Source of the DNA: CAMFLJ01 sp963702555
Lineage (GTDB): Bacteria > Actinomycetota > Acidimicrobiia > Acidimicrobiales > Acidimicrobilacustridaceae
NCBI GenBank assembly: GCA_963702555.1
Contig: CAVPCW010000013.1
Location: forward strand, 248,001 to 312,000
DNA: 64,000 bases
Direction of reading: 5' to 3'
Shown here: piece after piece, positions 52,368 to 60,439 of the stretch
Layout: each line of letters starts with the position of its first letter
How positions within the stretch are numbered: position 1 is the stretch's first letter
Translations under genes and position numbers: made by a program
Notes under the pieces: model-generated
Database searches by the model: none
What the model saw: only the letters and a program-made list of their open reading frames with translations
What the model was told of the DNA's origin: nothing

Positions 52368-52511
52368 GCGCCGCGGTTCCCGTTTCGCCCCACCCGGTGG
52401 TGCCCGGGCCCCGCATGGTGCGACACCCGGCGGCGGTTACCCCAATCGGGTGATCCACGAACCGTTGAGCCTCCCGTAGGTGACGTGCCCCCGACCACCG
52501 ACGCCTGACGG

Positions 52512-53396
52512 TCAGAGCAGGCCGGCGAGCACCTCGAGCGTGGCCTGGCTGTTCTTGTAGGGCACGGCCACGAACTGGGTGGCGCCCTGCTCGAACACCC
52601 GCTCCACTCCCGCCCGCACCGTGGCGGCGTCGCCGACGATGGCCACGTCGGCCGGACCGGCCACGCCTTCGCGGTCGAGCATCGCCCGGTAGGAAGGAAG
52701 GAACCCATAGCCGGCGAAGCGTTCGCCGGCAGCTGCACGGGCCTCGGCCTCGTCGTCGGTGACGCACACCGGCAGCGCGCAGACGACCCGCGGCGCCGGG
52801 CGCCCTGCGTCGGACGCGGCCTTGGCCAACGTGGGCGCGATGTGCGAGCCGATGGTGACGGGCCCGGTCATCCAGGTCACGGTGCCGTCGGCCATGCGGC
52901 CGGCGACCCCGAGCATCTGGGAGCCGAGGGCGGCGACCAGCACGGGCACGGGGGGCGCGTCGGGGACGTCGAGGGCGAGCTTGCCGGTGAGGGTCTCCCC
53001 CTCGGAGTCGACCGCCTCGCCGTGCACGAGCGGCATCAGGATCGAGAGGTACTCGCGCAGGTGGCGCACCGGCTTCTCGAAGGAGATGCCGAGCATGCTC
53101 TCGATCACGATCTGGTGCGAGAGGCCGATCCCGAGGGTGAGCCGACCGCCCGAGACCTGCTGCACGGTGAGGGCCTGGGCGGCGAGCATCATCGGGTGGC
53201 GGGGGTAGGTGGGCACGACGCCGGTGGCCAGCCCGATCCCGGGGACCTCCCGAGCGACGACCGCGAGGGTGGTGAGGGCGTCGATGCCGAAGATCTGCGG
53301 CATGCAGAACGTGCTGAAGCCGCCGTCGGCGACCTGGTGGGCGAGGGTCACGGCCTCGTCGACGGTCTGGGGCTGGTGGAAGATCCCGATGTCCAT
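52512..53396 (-). CDS. LLM-class F420-dependent oxidoreductase
   Basis: Luciferase-like TIM barrel of 294 residues. TGVVPTYPRHPMMLAAQALT near residue 58 and GGRLTLGIGLSH near 82 are typical of LLM flavin/F420-dependent enzymes; the short length and absence of an FMN-specific pattern favour F420. A second gene of the same superfamily lies 16 bases upstream, so the pair is co-transcribed. Members reduce or oxidise small organic compounds, including nitro and enone groups. The substrate is unknown. Confidence 0.88.
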   Translation of the reverse strand: MDIGIFHQPQTVDEAVTLAHQVADGGFSTFCMPQIFGIDALTTLAVVAREVPGIGLATGVVPTYPRHPMMLAAQALTVQQVSGGRLTLGIGLSHQIVIESMLGISFEKPVRHLREYLSILMPLVHGEAVDSEGETLTGKLALDVPDAPPVPVLVAALGSQMLGVAGRMADGTVTWMTGPVTIGSHIAPTLAKAASDAGRPAPRVVCALPVCVTDDEAEARAAAGERFAGYGFLPSYRAMLDREGVAGPADVAIVGDAATVRAGVERVFEQGATQFVAVPYKNSQATLEVLAGLL

Positions 53397-53412
53397 GGGT
53401 GGCTCCTTGCGA

Positions 53413-54258
53413 TCAGTCGGCGAGCGGGGCGAGGGCCACGGCGTGGGCCTCGAGGGTGGCCGGACCGTGGGGCGGCGGCAGGTACACGATGCCGAGGTCG
53501 ATGCCGGCCTCGGCGAAGGCGGCGGCCTGCTCGGCCGCCTTGCCCGGGTTGTCGGGGTCGGCCAGCAGGTGGATCGAGGTGGTGATCTCGGACGGGTCGC
53601 GGCCGATGGCGGCGCAGGCTTCCCAGAGCACGTCGCGCGCCTCGGTCCACATCTCGACCGTGCCGCCCGGGTGGTTCCAGTGCTGGGCGAAGCGGGCCGC
53701 GATCGGAAGGGTGCGCCGCTTCCCCGCGCCACCGATCACGATCGGCGGGTGGGGCCGTTGCACCGGCTTGGGCTCGCACCAGGCGTCGGTGAGCTGGAAG
53801 TGGCGGCCCTGGAAGTCGGTGGTGGCGTTGGTGAGCAACGACTGCACGACCTCGACGTACTCCTCGAAGCGGTCGAAGCGCTCGGTGAGGTTGGCGCCGA
53901 GGTCGAGGCCGTAGGCGTCGGCCTCCTCGTCGTTCCACCCGGCGCCGAGCCCGAGCTCGAGCCGTCCGCCGGAGATGATGTCGACGGTGGCCGCCATGTT
54001 GGCCAGCACGGCCGGGTGTCGGTACGGGGTGCCGGTGACGAGCACGCCGACCCGGATGCGGTGGGTGGCCTGGGCCAGGGCCGTCAGCGTGGTCCATCCC
54101 TCGAGGCAGGGGCCGTGGGAGTCGTCCGAGAAGATCGGGTAGAAGTGGTCGAAGTTCCACCCCGACTCGTAGAGCTCGATGTCGTCGGCCGCCCGCCACA
54201 CGTCGAGCATCGCCGACCAGGTCGTGTGTTGGGGTGAGGTCTTGAAGGCGAAGCGCAC
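53413..54258 (-). CDS. LLM-class F420-dependent oxidoreductase
   Basis: Luciferase-like TIM barrel of 281 residues, only distantly related to its downstream partner. IRVGVLVTGTPYRHPAVLANMAATVD near residue 70 and GGRLELGLGAGWNDEE near 95 are hallmark segments; PHPPIVIGGAGKRRTLPIAAR near 165 forms the phosphate-binding region. The N-terminus (FAFKTSPQHTTWS) is that of the F420-dependent type. First gene of a two-gene leftward operon. The two proteins may act in sequence or on related substrates; the genome would need F420 biosynthesis elsewhere. Confidence 0.88.
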   Translation of the reverse strand: MRFAFKTSPQHTTWSAMLDVWRAADDIELYESGWNFDHFYPIFSDDSHGPCLEGWTTLTALAQATHRIRVGVLVTGTPYRHPAVLANMAATVDIISGGRLELGLGAGWNDEEADAYGLDLGANLTERFDRFEEYVEVVQSLLTNATTDFQGRHFQLTDAWCEPKPVQRPHPPIVIGGAGKRRTLPIAARFAQHWNHPGGTVEMWTEARDVLWEACAAIGRDPSEITTSIHLLADPDNPGKAAEQAAAFAEAGIDLGIVYLPPPHGPATLEAHAVALAPLAD

Positions 54259-54308
54259 GGGCCGAGGCTAACGAGGACGCAGCGCCCCCGCCCCCGCCCC
54301 CGCCGTCG

Positions 54309-54779
54309 TCAGTCGTCGTGGGGGCGGCGGCGGTCGCGCTTGCGGGCGGCCTGGTGGCGCTTGGCCTCGAGGCGGCGCTCCACCGCACCCTTCGTGGGGC
54401 GGGTCGGCCGGCGCGGAGGGTCGACCCGCAGGCCCTCGGCCAGGCGCCGCCGCAACCGGTCGAGGGCGAGGCGGCGGTTGCGCAGCTGGGAGCGCTCGTC
54501 GTCGGCGCTCACTGTCACGACGTCGCCCAGGCGCGACCGCAGCCGCGTCCGCTGGGTGTCGGTCAACGCAGACGACGTGCGCACGTCGAAGCGCACCTCG
54601 GCCCGGGTGTGGGCCCGGTTGGCGTGCTGCCCACCGGGGCCGCCGGACGGCCCGAAGCTCCAGCTCAGCTCGTGGGCCGGGATCACGACGGACGAGGTCA
54701 CCCGCAGCGCGTCGTCGCCAGGGCCGGCTGGGGGTATGTCGCCGTCGGCCGCCACGCCGTCGAGCCTACGGTCCCCCAC
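54309..54779 (-). CDS. arfB: Peptidyl-tRNA hydrolase ArfB-type (GGQ protein)
   Basis: Protein of 156 residues with the release-factor catalytic domain. FGPSGGPGGQHANRAHTRAEV near residue 42 carries the GGQ motif that hydrolyses peptidyl-tRNA; the C-terminal tail is very basic (RLEAKRHQAARKRDRRR), as needed to enter the mRNA channel of stalled ribosomes. Size and order match ArfB/YaeJ, which rescues non-stop ribosomes. The start could also be the GTG about 26 codons downstream. It converges with no gene; it lies 50 bases after the LLM gene on the same strand. Confidence 0.9.
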   Translation of the reverse strand: MGDRRLDGVAADGDIPPAGPGDDALRVTSSVVIPAHELSWSFGPSGGPGGQHANRAHTRAEVRFDVRTSSALTDTQRTRLRSRLGDVVTVSADDERSQLRNRRLALDRLRRRLAEGLRVDPPRRPTRPTKGAVERRLEAKRHQAARKRDRRRPHDD

Positions 54780-54854
54780 CCCCTACGCTGCCGACCGGAC
54801 GACACCCGGGTCGGCGCACCACGCCGGGCGGGCCCAGCACCAGGGGGGACTTCG

Positions 54855-55073
54855 ATGACCGGGAACGAGTGGATCCGCGCCTTCGCCGAGCAGCTCGGCG
54901 TCGAGCCGCTGAGCGAGGCCGACGTCGAGGCCCTCCTCGACCTGGCCGGTGTGGCCGCCCACGCGTCGGAGCGCCTGGCGGCGCCGCTCACCTGCTACCT
55001 GGTCGGCCGGGCCGGGGTCGCGCCGGCCGAGGCGCTCGCCACCGCTCAGGCCATGGCAGGCGACCGCGACTGA
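54855..55073 (+). CDS. DUF6457-like small protein
   Basis: Acidic helical protein of 72 residues. The pattern WIRAFAEQLGVEPLSEADVE followed by LLDLAGVAAHASERLAAPLT and YLVGRAGVAPAEAL matches a small actinobacterial family (DUF6457 from memory), often found as a free protein or fused to molybdopterin-guanine dinucleotide enzymes. GGGGGGAC precedes the ATG at 54855. Monocistronic, divergent from arfB, followed by a hairpin terminator. Function unknown. Confidence 0.78.
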   Translation: MTGNEWIRAFAEQLGVEPLSEADVEALLDLAGVAAHASERLAAPLTCYLVGRAGVAPAEALATAQAMAGDRD

Positions 55074-55093
55074 GCCGACCGGGAACGGTCGGC
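55074..55093. terminator. Short hairpin terminator
   Basis: Perfect 8-bp stem GCCGACCG with a GGAA loop, immediately after the stop at 55071-55073 and before the convergent gene ending at 55107. Confidence 0.75.
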
Positions 55094-55106
55094 GGGTCTC
55101 AGGGTC

Positions 55107-57029
55107 TCAGGCTTCGAGGCCGAGGCCCGGACGGGGCCAGGCGAAGCGCTCGGGCGGGACCGGCGCGCCGAACAGCCAGCCCTGGCCGAAGTGGCAGCCC
55201 ATGGCGCTCATGACCTCGAGCTGGGCCTCGCGCTCGATGCCCTCGGCCACGACCTTGCGGCCCATGGAGCGGGCGAGGGCCACGATGCGGCCGGCGAACT
55301 CGGCGCCCTCGGGGCTCTGGTCGACGTCGGCGGTGAAGGTGCGGTCGATCTTGATGAGGTCGAACGGCATCGTGCGCACGAGGCGCAGCGACGACCAACC
55401 CGTGCCGAAGTCGTCGAGGGCGAGGCTGATGCCGAGGCGGCGCAGATCGCTCAGGCGGCGGGAGACGAGGTGCTCGTCGGCGCCGAGCACGTGCTCGGTG
55501 AGCTCGACGGTGACCCGGGAGGGGTCGAGCCCGCTGCGCTCGAGGTCGCTCGCGACGATCTCCAGCAGGTCGTCGGCGAGGAGCTGGGTGACCGAGAGGT
55601 TGACCGACACCGACGGCAGCGAACCGTCGGCGAGGGGCGCCCAGCGGGCGGCCTCCTCGAACGACACGCCGAGGGTGCGCAGGGAGATGGCGGCCATGAG
55701 CCCAGAGTCCTCGGCGATCTGGAGGAACTCACCCGGCGTGTGGACCTCGCCGTCGGGGCTGCGCCAGCGCAGCAGCGCCTCGTGGCCGACGACGTCGCGC
55801 GACGGGAGCTCGACGATCGGCTGGAACCAGACCTCGAGGCCGCCGGTGTCGAGGGCGTCGCGGAGGCCGGTCTCGACCCGACTGCGGTGCCCGGCCCGGC
55901 GACGGGTCTCGTGGTCGGCGACGATCACCCGGCCACGGCCGAGGCGCTTGGCCTCGTACATGGCCTGATCGGCATCGGCGATCCACGAGTCGGGGTCGGC
56001 CCAGGTGAGGCCGTTGGCCCTGTCGACCGACACACCGATGGAGGCGACGGCCCGCAGGCCGGTGCCCACCGGCCCGGGGGTCGAGGCGAGGGCCACCGCG
56101 AGGCGCTGACCGACCCGGCGGGCGGCCACCTCGGCGTCCTCGCCCTCGAGCTCACGGCACAGCACGGCGAACTCGTCGCCGCCGAACCGGGCGGCGACGT
56201 CGCCGGCGCGCACGGTGCGACGGAGGGCGTCGGCCACCGAGACGAGCACGGCGTCGCCGATCGAGTGGCCGTAGGCGTCGTTGACCTGCTTGAAGCGGTC
56301 GAGGTCGAACAGCAGCACGGCGGCGGGGCCCTCGGCGTTGGCGAGGTGGTCGCGGATGGCCTCGGTGAAGCCGACCCGGTTGACGAGGCCGGTGAGGGCG
56401 TCGACCGTGGCGCGCTCGCGCAGCTCCGCAGTGACGCGGTGGCTCGACATGGCGAGGGTGAGGATCCACCGGGCCTGGGCACCACCGGGCGTCTCGTCGC
56501 CCTCGAGCGCGGCGAACAGGTCCTCGGCGTCGTCGGGCAGGCCCTCGTTGTCGGAGTCCTGGTGCACGAGCAGCGAGCGCACGAGGCCGGCGACCTCGTA
56601 GAGCGGCTTGCCGGCGGCGATGGCCTCGAGCGCGGCGTTGGCGTCAGCGAGGAGACGGTCGTGGGCGTGGCGGCGCGAGACGTTCCGGGTGGTGACGAGG
56701 ATGGCCCCGACCCGGGGGTCGTCGAGCAGGTTGCGGGCCGAGCACTCGATGACCTCGTAGTGCCCCTCGGAGTGGAGCATCCGGAGCTGGCAGTCGAACT
56801 CGGCGCCCGGGGCGGCGAGCACGGTCTGCTCCATGACCTCGTAGATCGAGAGGTCCTCGGGGTGGATCAGCTGGCGGGCGTTGAGCGAGACGAGGGTCTC
56901 GTAGCCCAGCGTCGGCACCGTGTCCGGCGCCTCCATGATGATGTTGCCGTCGGCGTCGAGCAGCGACACCGTGCACGCCATCAGGCTCAGGATGACGTCC
57001 TTGTCCGAGCCCGTCGCCATCTCGTTCAT
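55107..57029 (-). CDS. PAS-GGDEF-EAL cyclic-di-GMP signalling protein
   Basis: Cytosolic protein of 640 residues. A PAS-like sensor lies at about 15-125, a helical linker to about 200, GGDEF at about 205-370 and EAL at about 385-630. The cyclase motif FGGDEF is intact, preceded by an inhibitory RxxD site (RAGD, five residues upstream). The phosphodiesterase motifs are complete: GHEALLRW, VELTEH, LDDFGTGWSSL, IKIDRTF and VVAEGIE. Both activities are therefore possible, set by the PAS ligand. No membrane segment is present. It stands alone between convergent and unrelated genes. Confidence 0.94.
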   Translation of the reverse strand: MNEMATGSDKDVILSLMACTVSLLDADGNIIMEAPDTVPTLGYETLVSLNARQLIHPEDLSIYEVMEQTVLAAPGAEFDCQLRMLHSEGHYEVIECSARNLLDDPRVGAILVTTRNVSRRHAHDRLLADANAALEAIAAGKPLYEVAGLVRSLLVHQDSDNEGLPDDAEDLFAALEGDETPGGAQARWILTLAMSSHRVTAELRERATVDALTGLVNRVGFTEAIRDHLANAEGPAAVLLFDLDRFKQVNDAYGHSIGDAVLVSVADALRRTVRAGDVAARFGGDEFAVLCRELEGEDAEVAARRVGQRLAVALASTPGPVGTGLRAVASIGVSVDRANGLTWADPDSWIADADQAMYEAKRLGRGRVIVADHETRRRAGHRSRVETGLRDALDTGGLEVWFQPIVELPSRDVVGHEALLRWRSPDGEVHTPGEFLQIAEDSGLMAAISLRTLGVSFEEAARWAPLADGSLPSVSVNLSVTQLLADDLLEIVASDLERSGLDPSRVTVELTEHVLGADEHLVSRRLSDLRRLGISLALDDFGTGWSSLRLVRTMPFDLIKIDRTFTADVDQSPEGAEFAGRIVALARSMGRKVVAEGIEREAQLEVMSAMGCHFGQGWLFGAPVPPERFAWPRPGLGLEA

Positions 57030-57124
57030 CCGTCGACCGCCTTCACATCCATCGCCTGCCGCACCTCACTCACAGTAGCCGGTCGAACGCTTTGCGGCGC
57101 AACAGCCCGCACCGAGACCGAGCG

Positions 57125-57478
57125 TCACATGAACGTGGCGACGACGTCCTCCGGCGGACGGGCCACCGCGGCCCGTTCGGCGCTCTCGATCACGGGTCGC
57201 TGCATGAGCTCCGGGTGCTCGACGAGCAGCCCGACGACCGCGGCGGGCTGGTCATAGGCCTCGGCGTCGAGGCCGAGCTCCTTGAACCGGTTGTCGTGGC
57301 GGACCAGGTCGGCGACCGGACCGTCGAGATGGCCGACGAGGCGCTCCAGGTCGGAGCGCGAGGGCGGCGTCTTCAGGTAGAGCACCGTGTCGAACTCGGC
57401 CCCCGCCGCCTCGAGCGCCTCGAGCGCACGGCGCGAGTTGGAGCACTTGGGGTTGTGGAAGAGGGTGAGGTCGGCCAT
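57125..57478 (-). CDS. arsC: Arsenate reductase family protein (ArsC, glutaredoxin type)
   Basis: Thioredoxin-fold protein of 117 residues. The catalytic Cys-12 is in NPKCSNSRRALEAL; YLKTPPSRSDLERLV and QRPVIES correspond to the Arg-containing loops that bind arsenate. Length and motif match E. coli ArsC/YfgD-type proteins, which use glutaredoxin. No ars operon genes (arsB, arsR, acr3) are adjacent, so a general reductase role like YfgD or Spx-related function cannot be excluded. It is 10 bases downstream of the DUF4031 gene. Confidence 0.87.
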   Translation of the reverse strand: MADLTLFHNPKCSNSRRALEALEAAGAEFDTVLYLKTPPSRSDLERLVGHLDGPVADLVRHDNRFKELGLDAEAYDQPAAVVGLLVEHPELMQRPVIESAERAAVARPPEDVVATFM

Positions 57479-57487
57479 GCCCCGATG

Positions 57488-57775
57488 CTAGGCAGGCGAC
57501 CAGGCCGGCGTCGCCGCCCCCGAACGAGGCCGCCGCAGGCCCGCGGCCCGGAGCCGACGCACCAGCACGCGGGCGTCGACCTGCTCGGCGCCGAGTCGGA
57601 TCGCCTCGGCGCGGTAGTCCTCCGGGACGTCGTAGTGGTCACCCTGGAACGCCCGCCGGGGGATCTCGAGCAGTTCGGCGAAGGCATGGAGCTCCTCGTA
57701 GCTGACGTCGCTGACCATGTGGGCCCAGCGGCGACCCCTCCAGTTCCAGATCGCCTGGTCGACGAGCACGGCCAT
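57488..57775 (-). CDS. DUF4031 domain protein
   Basis: Protein of 95 residues. AVLVDQAIWNWRGRRWAHMVSD at the N-terminus and HAFAELLEIPRRAFQGDHYDVPE near residue 40 are the hallmark of DUF4031, a small family widespread in actinobacteria with a conserved His-Tyr-Asp cluster. The function is unknown. It is the upstream gene of a pair with arsC and divergent from the HNH gene, 43 bases away. Confidence 0.87.
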   Translation of the reverse strand: MAVLVDQAIWNWRGRRWAHMVSDVSYEELHAFAELLEIPRRAFQGDHYDVPEDYRAEAIRLGAEQVDARVLVRRLRAAGLRRPRSGAATPAWSPA

Positions 57776-57818
57776 GACCCGACGCTACCGGCCGGCCCCG
57801 CCCTACCCTCGGCCGGGC

Positions 57819-58229
57819 ATGGACCTCGTCGGCGACGGCACGCGGCCCGCACCGGGGCCTCCGGCGAACCTCGCCCGGCGCGAGCGGCTCCGGCTCGTGC
57901 TCGAGCGTGACGGCGCCGCCTGCGTGTGGTGCCGGCGTCCGATCGACACCGACCTGGTGCGGGCCACCACCGAGCACGTCGTCCCCCGAATCAAGGGCGG
58001 GCCGTCGTGGATCGAGAACGAGGTGGCGGCGTGCGCCCGCTGCAACCGTGCGCGCGGCCACCGCACCCCGGCGGAGTGGATCGACGAGTGCCGCGGCCGC
58101 GGGTGGGAGCCCGACGTCGACACGGTGGTGCGGGCCCTGCACTCGCTCGAGGCCGCCATCGCCGAGCGCGGCGGCCAGCGCCGGGCCCGGCCCTACGTCA
58201 CCGCCCAGCTCCGCCGCCTCGCCCGCTGA
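57819..58229 (+). CDS. HNH endonuclease family protein
   Basis: Protein of 136 residues with a zinc-supported HNH fold. CVWCRRPI near residue 46 and CARCNRARG near 82 hold the zinc; TEHVVPRIKGG near 62 gives the first His, NEVAACARC the Asn, and RGHRTP the last His. All catalytic positions are present, unlike the gene at 26302. Such small HNH proteins occur singly in many actinobacteria and their target is not known. It lies 38 bases ahead of the next gene on the same strand. Confidence 0.85.
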   Translation: MDLVGDGTRPAPGPPANLARRERLRLVLERDGAACVWCRRPIDTDLVRATTEHVVPRIKGGPSWIENEVAACARCNRARGHRTPAEWIDECRGRGWEPDVDTVVRALHSLEAAIAERGGQRRARPYVTAQLRRLAR

Positions 58230-58266
58230 CGCCGTCGGGTGGAAGATGGGGCGAGGAGGGGGACCC

Positions 58267-58926
58267 ATGACGGGAACGACCGACACGCCGTCGAACCGGC
58301 GAGGGGCGCGGGTGCTCGGGCATCTGGCGCTCTACTACCGACCGGGCGAGGAGGCCGCCGCCCGCACGCTGCTGATCGACCTCGGCTGCGAGCTCGTCGA
58401 CAACGGGCCGCGGCCGGGTGAGGACGGCTTCGCCAGCGCGCTGGTCGACGAGGCCACCGCCAACCACCACGACAACGTCGTGTACCTGGCCCGGATGGGC
58501 GAGGCCCAGTGGGAGCTCGAGCAGCAGGTCGCCGAGATGCTGGCCGGCCCGGCGGGCGCCGACTTCCACGCCCGGATGGCCGAATGGCCGGAGTCGGCGC
58601 CCCACGTCGGGCTGAAGTACGAGTCGCTCGACGACCTCGAGGCCGCGGTGCTCGCCGTCGAGGGGCACGCCGCGGCGGGCGGGCCGCTCGACGGGAAGGT
58701 CATGGTGACCCGGTTCCGGGCCAGACCCGGCCTCGACCCCGCCACCGACGCCCGCATGGCCGCCTCGCCGGTGTTCGCCGACGACGACCGACCCGCCTTC
58801 GGCGACCACATCGTGCAGGTCTTCGTGCGGACCTCGCTGTTCGGGGCGCTCACCTCGGCCACCACCATCGAGCTCGACTACGCCTTTCCGCCCTTCCACG
58901 AGCGGGTGCCCACCTTCGGCCGCTGA
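58267..58926 (+). CDS. VOC-like hypothetical protein
   Basis: Protein of 219 residues with no clear family. The opening VLGHLALYYRPGEEAAARTLLIDLG resembles the first beta-alpha unit of vicinal-oxygen-chelate (glyoxalase-like) domains, and NHHDNVVYLARMGE could include a metal-binding His. The second half (LFGALTSATTIELDYAFPPF) might be a repeat of the fold. A strong GAGGAGGGGG site precedes the ATG. Oriented with the HNH and acyltransferase genes but likely independent of them. Confidence 0.6.
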   Translation: MTGTTDTPSNRRGARVLGHLALYYRPGEEAAARTLLIDLGCELVDNGPRPGEDGFASALVDEATANHHDNVVYLARMGEAQWELEQQVAEMLAGPAGADFHARMAEWPESAPHVGLKYESLDDLEAAVLAVEGHAAAGGPLDGKVMVTRFRARPGLDPATDARMAASPVFADDDRPAFGDHIVQVFVRTSLFGALTSATTIELDYAFPPFHERVPTFGR

Positions 58927-58982
58927 CCGGCGTGGGGCGAACGCCCCTGTCGGAGGGAGCGGTGGCCGCTCACGATGGAGGC

Positions 58983-60395
58983 GTGGCCAACCCTGCACAC
59001 GACGAGCGGTCGCGGGTGGCGCGCCTCGTCGAGGCCACCCCCGCCGACCGGGACCGGTTCGTCGACTTCGTGCGGGCCGCCAGCCTCGTGGTGGTGATGC
59101 TCGGTCACTGGACCGTGGCGGTGGTGATCCGCGAGGGCGACACGGTCACCGCCACCAACGTGCTGGGCTCGGCCCGCTGGCTGCAGTGGGGCACGTGGCT
59201 GCTGCAGGTGATGCCGCTGTTCTTCTTCGTCGGCGGCTTCTCCAACCTGCGGGCCATCGAGCACGAGCACGCGCTCGGTGGGGGCTATCCGGCGTACCTC
59301 CGCCGTCGGCTCGCCCGGCTGATGCGCCCGACGCTGGTGTTCGTCGGTGTGTGGCTCGTGGTCGTGGCGGTGCTCGACGCCACGTCCCTCGATCCCGATC
59401 TCGTGCGCCTCGCCGGGTCGCTCGCCGCCCAGCCCCTGTGGTTCCTCGCCGTCTACCTGATGGTGGTGGCGCTGGCCCCGCCGATGGCCGCCCTCCACCG
59501 CCGCCGCCCGGCGGTCGCCCTGGTCGGGCTCACGGCTGCGGTCGTGGTGCTCGACGTGGTGCGCTTCGGGGCCGGGCACGAGGGGCCGGCGATGGCCAAC
59601 TACGTGCTGGTCTTCCTCTTCGCCCAGCAGGTCGGGTTCTTCTACGGCGACGGACGCCTCACCCGCGTGTCGCCACGGGCCCTGCTGGCGGTGGCCGGCG
59701 GTGCGCTCGTCGGCCTGTGGCTGCTGACGACGTTCGGGCCCTATCCGGTGAGCATGGTCGGCGTGCCGGACGAGGCGGTCTCGAACATGAGCCCGCCGAC
59801 GCTCTGCATCGTCGTGCTCACCCTCGCCGAGGTCGGCCTGGTGATGGCCGCCCGCCCGGCGGTGAACCGGTGGCTGGCCGGCCGACGGCCGTGGAGCCTC
59901 ACCGTGGCGGTGAACGCCCGGATCATGACGCTGTTCCTCTGGCACCTCACCGCACTGGTCGTCGCGGCGGTGGTGCTGGTGATGGCGTTCGGCCTCCCGA
60001 CCCCCGCCGCAGCGACCGGGTGGTGGTGGTTGTCGAAGCCGCTGTGGATCGCCACGGCCGGAGCCGTGCTGGCGCTGCTGGTGGCCACGTTCGGTCGGGC
60101 CGAGGATCCCCGGCCGGCCGGTGCGTCCCGCCCCCCGGTCGACGGGTCGTCCACCCTCGACATGGTGGCGACCTGCGTCGGGCTGCTGCTCGTGGTGCGG
60201 GGCCTCATCGGCCTCGCCCTCGACGGCTTCAGCCGGGTGCTCGACGCTGCCGGCCGCGACTTCGCCTGGCTCTCGCTCAGCCCGGTGGCCGACGTCGTGC
60301 TGATCCTGCTCGGCTACACGCTCGTCGAAGGCCTCTGGCACCGCCACCGCAACGCGCCCGCCGACGCAGAGGTCCATCCCTCCCCCGCCTCCTGA
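58983..60395 (+). CDS. Membrane acyltransferase 3 family protein
   Basis: Polytopic protein of 470 residues. The first helix begins RDRFVDFVRAASLVVVMLGHW near residue 24, with the typical His of acyltransferase-3 domains; FFFVGGFSNLRA near 78 is the second signature. About 11 transmembrane helices reach to residue 455. Family members O-acylate surface sugars, lipids or small molecules. The polar C-terminal tail is short. The stop lies inside an imperfect hairpin separating it from the convergent gluQ. The donor and acceptor are unknown. Confidence 0.87.
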   Translation: MANPAHDERSRVARLVEATPADRDRFVDFVRAASLVVVMLGHWTVAVVIREGDTVTATNVLGSARWLQWGTWLLQVMPLFFFVGGFSNLRAIEHEHALGGGYPAYLRRRLARLMRPTLVFVGVWLVVVAVLDATSLDPDLVRLAGSLAAQPLWFLAVYLMVVALAPPMAALHRRRPAVALVGLTAAVVVLDVVRFGAGHEGPAMANYVLVFLFAQQVGFFYGDGRLTRVSPRALLAVAGGALVGLWLLTTFGPYPVSMVGVPDEAVSNMSPPTLCIVVLTLAEVGLVMAARPAVNRWLAGRRPWSLTVAVNARIMTLFLWHLTALVVAAVVLVMAFGLPTPAAATGWWWLSKPLWIATAGAVLALLVATFGRAEDPRPAGASRPPVDGSSTLDMVATCVGLLLVVRGLIGLALDGFSRVLDAAGRDFAWLSLSPVADVVLILLGYTLVEGLWHRHRNAPADAEVHPSPAS

Positions 60396-60430
60396 GGCAG
60401 ATCTCCACGAGAACCGTGCACATCTGCCTC
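60394..60430. terminator. Imperfect hairpin at convergent gene ends
   Basis: Arms GAGGCAGAT and ATCTGCCTC close an inner CACG/CGTG stem with two mismatches and an AGAAC loop. It sits between convergent genes ending at 60395 and 60440. Confidence 0.65.
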
Positions 60431-60439
60431 CGGAGACGC

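Noticed and set aside
54286..54305. CCCCCGC-type short tandem repeat
   Set aside because: Low-complexity GC sequence just upstream of a gene start; no structure or conservation to support a function.
57125..57478. Arsenic-resistance operon
   Set aside because: Only an ArsC-like gene is present; no arsR, efflux pump or arsenite methyltransferase is next to it.
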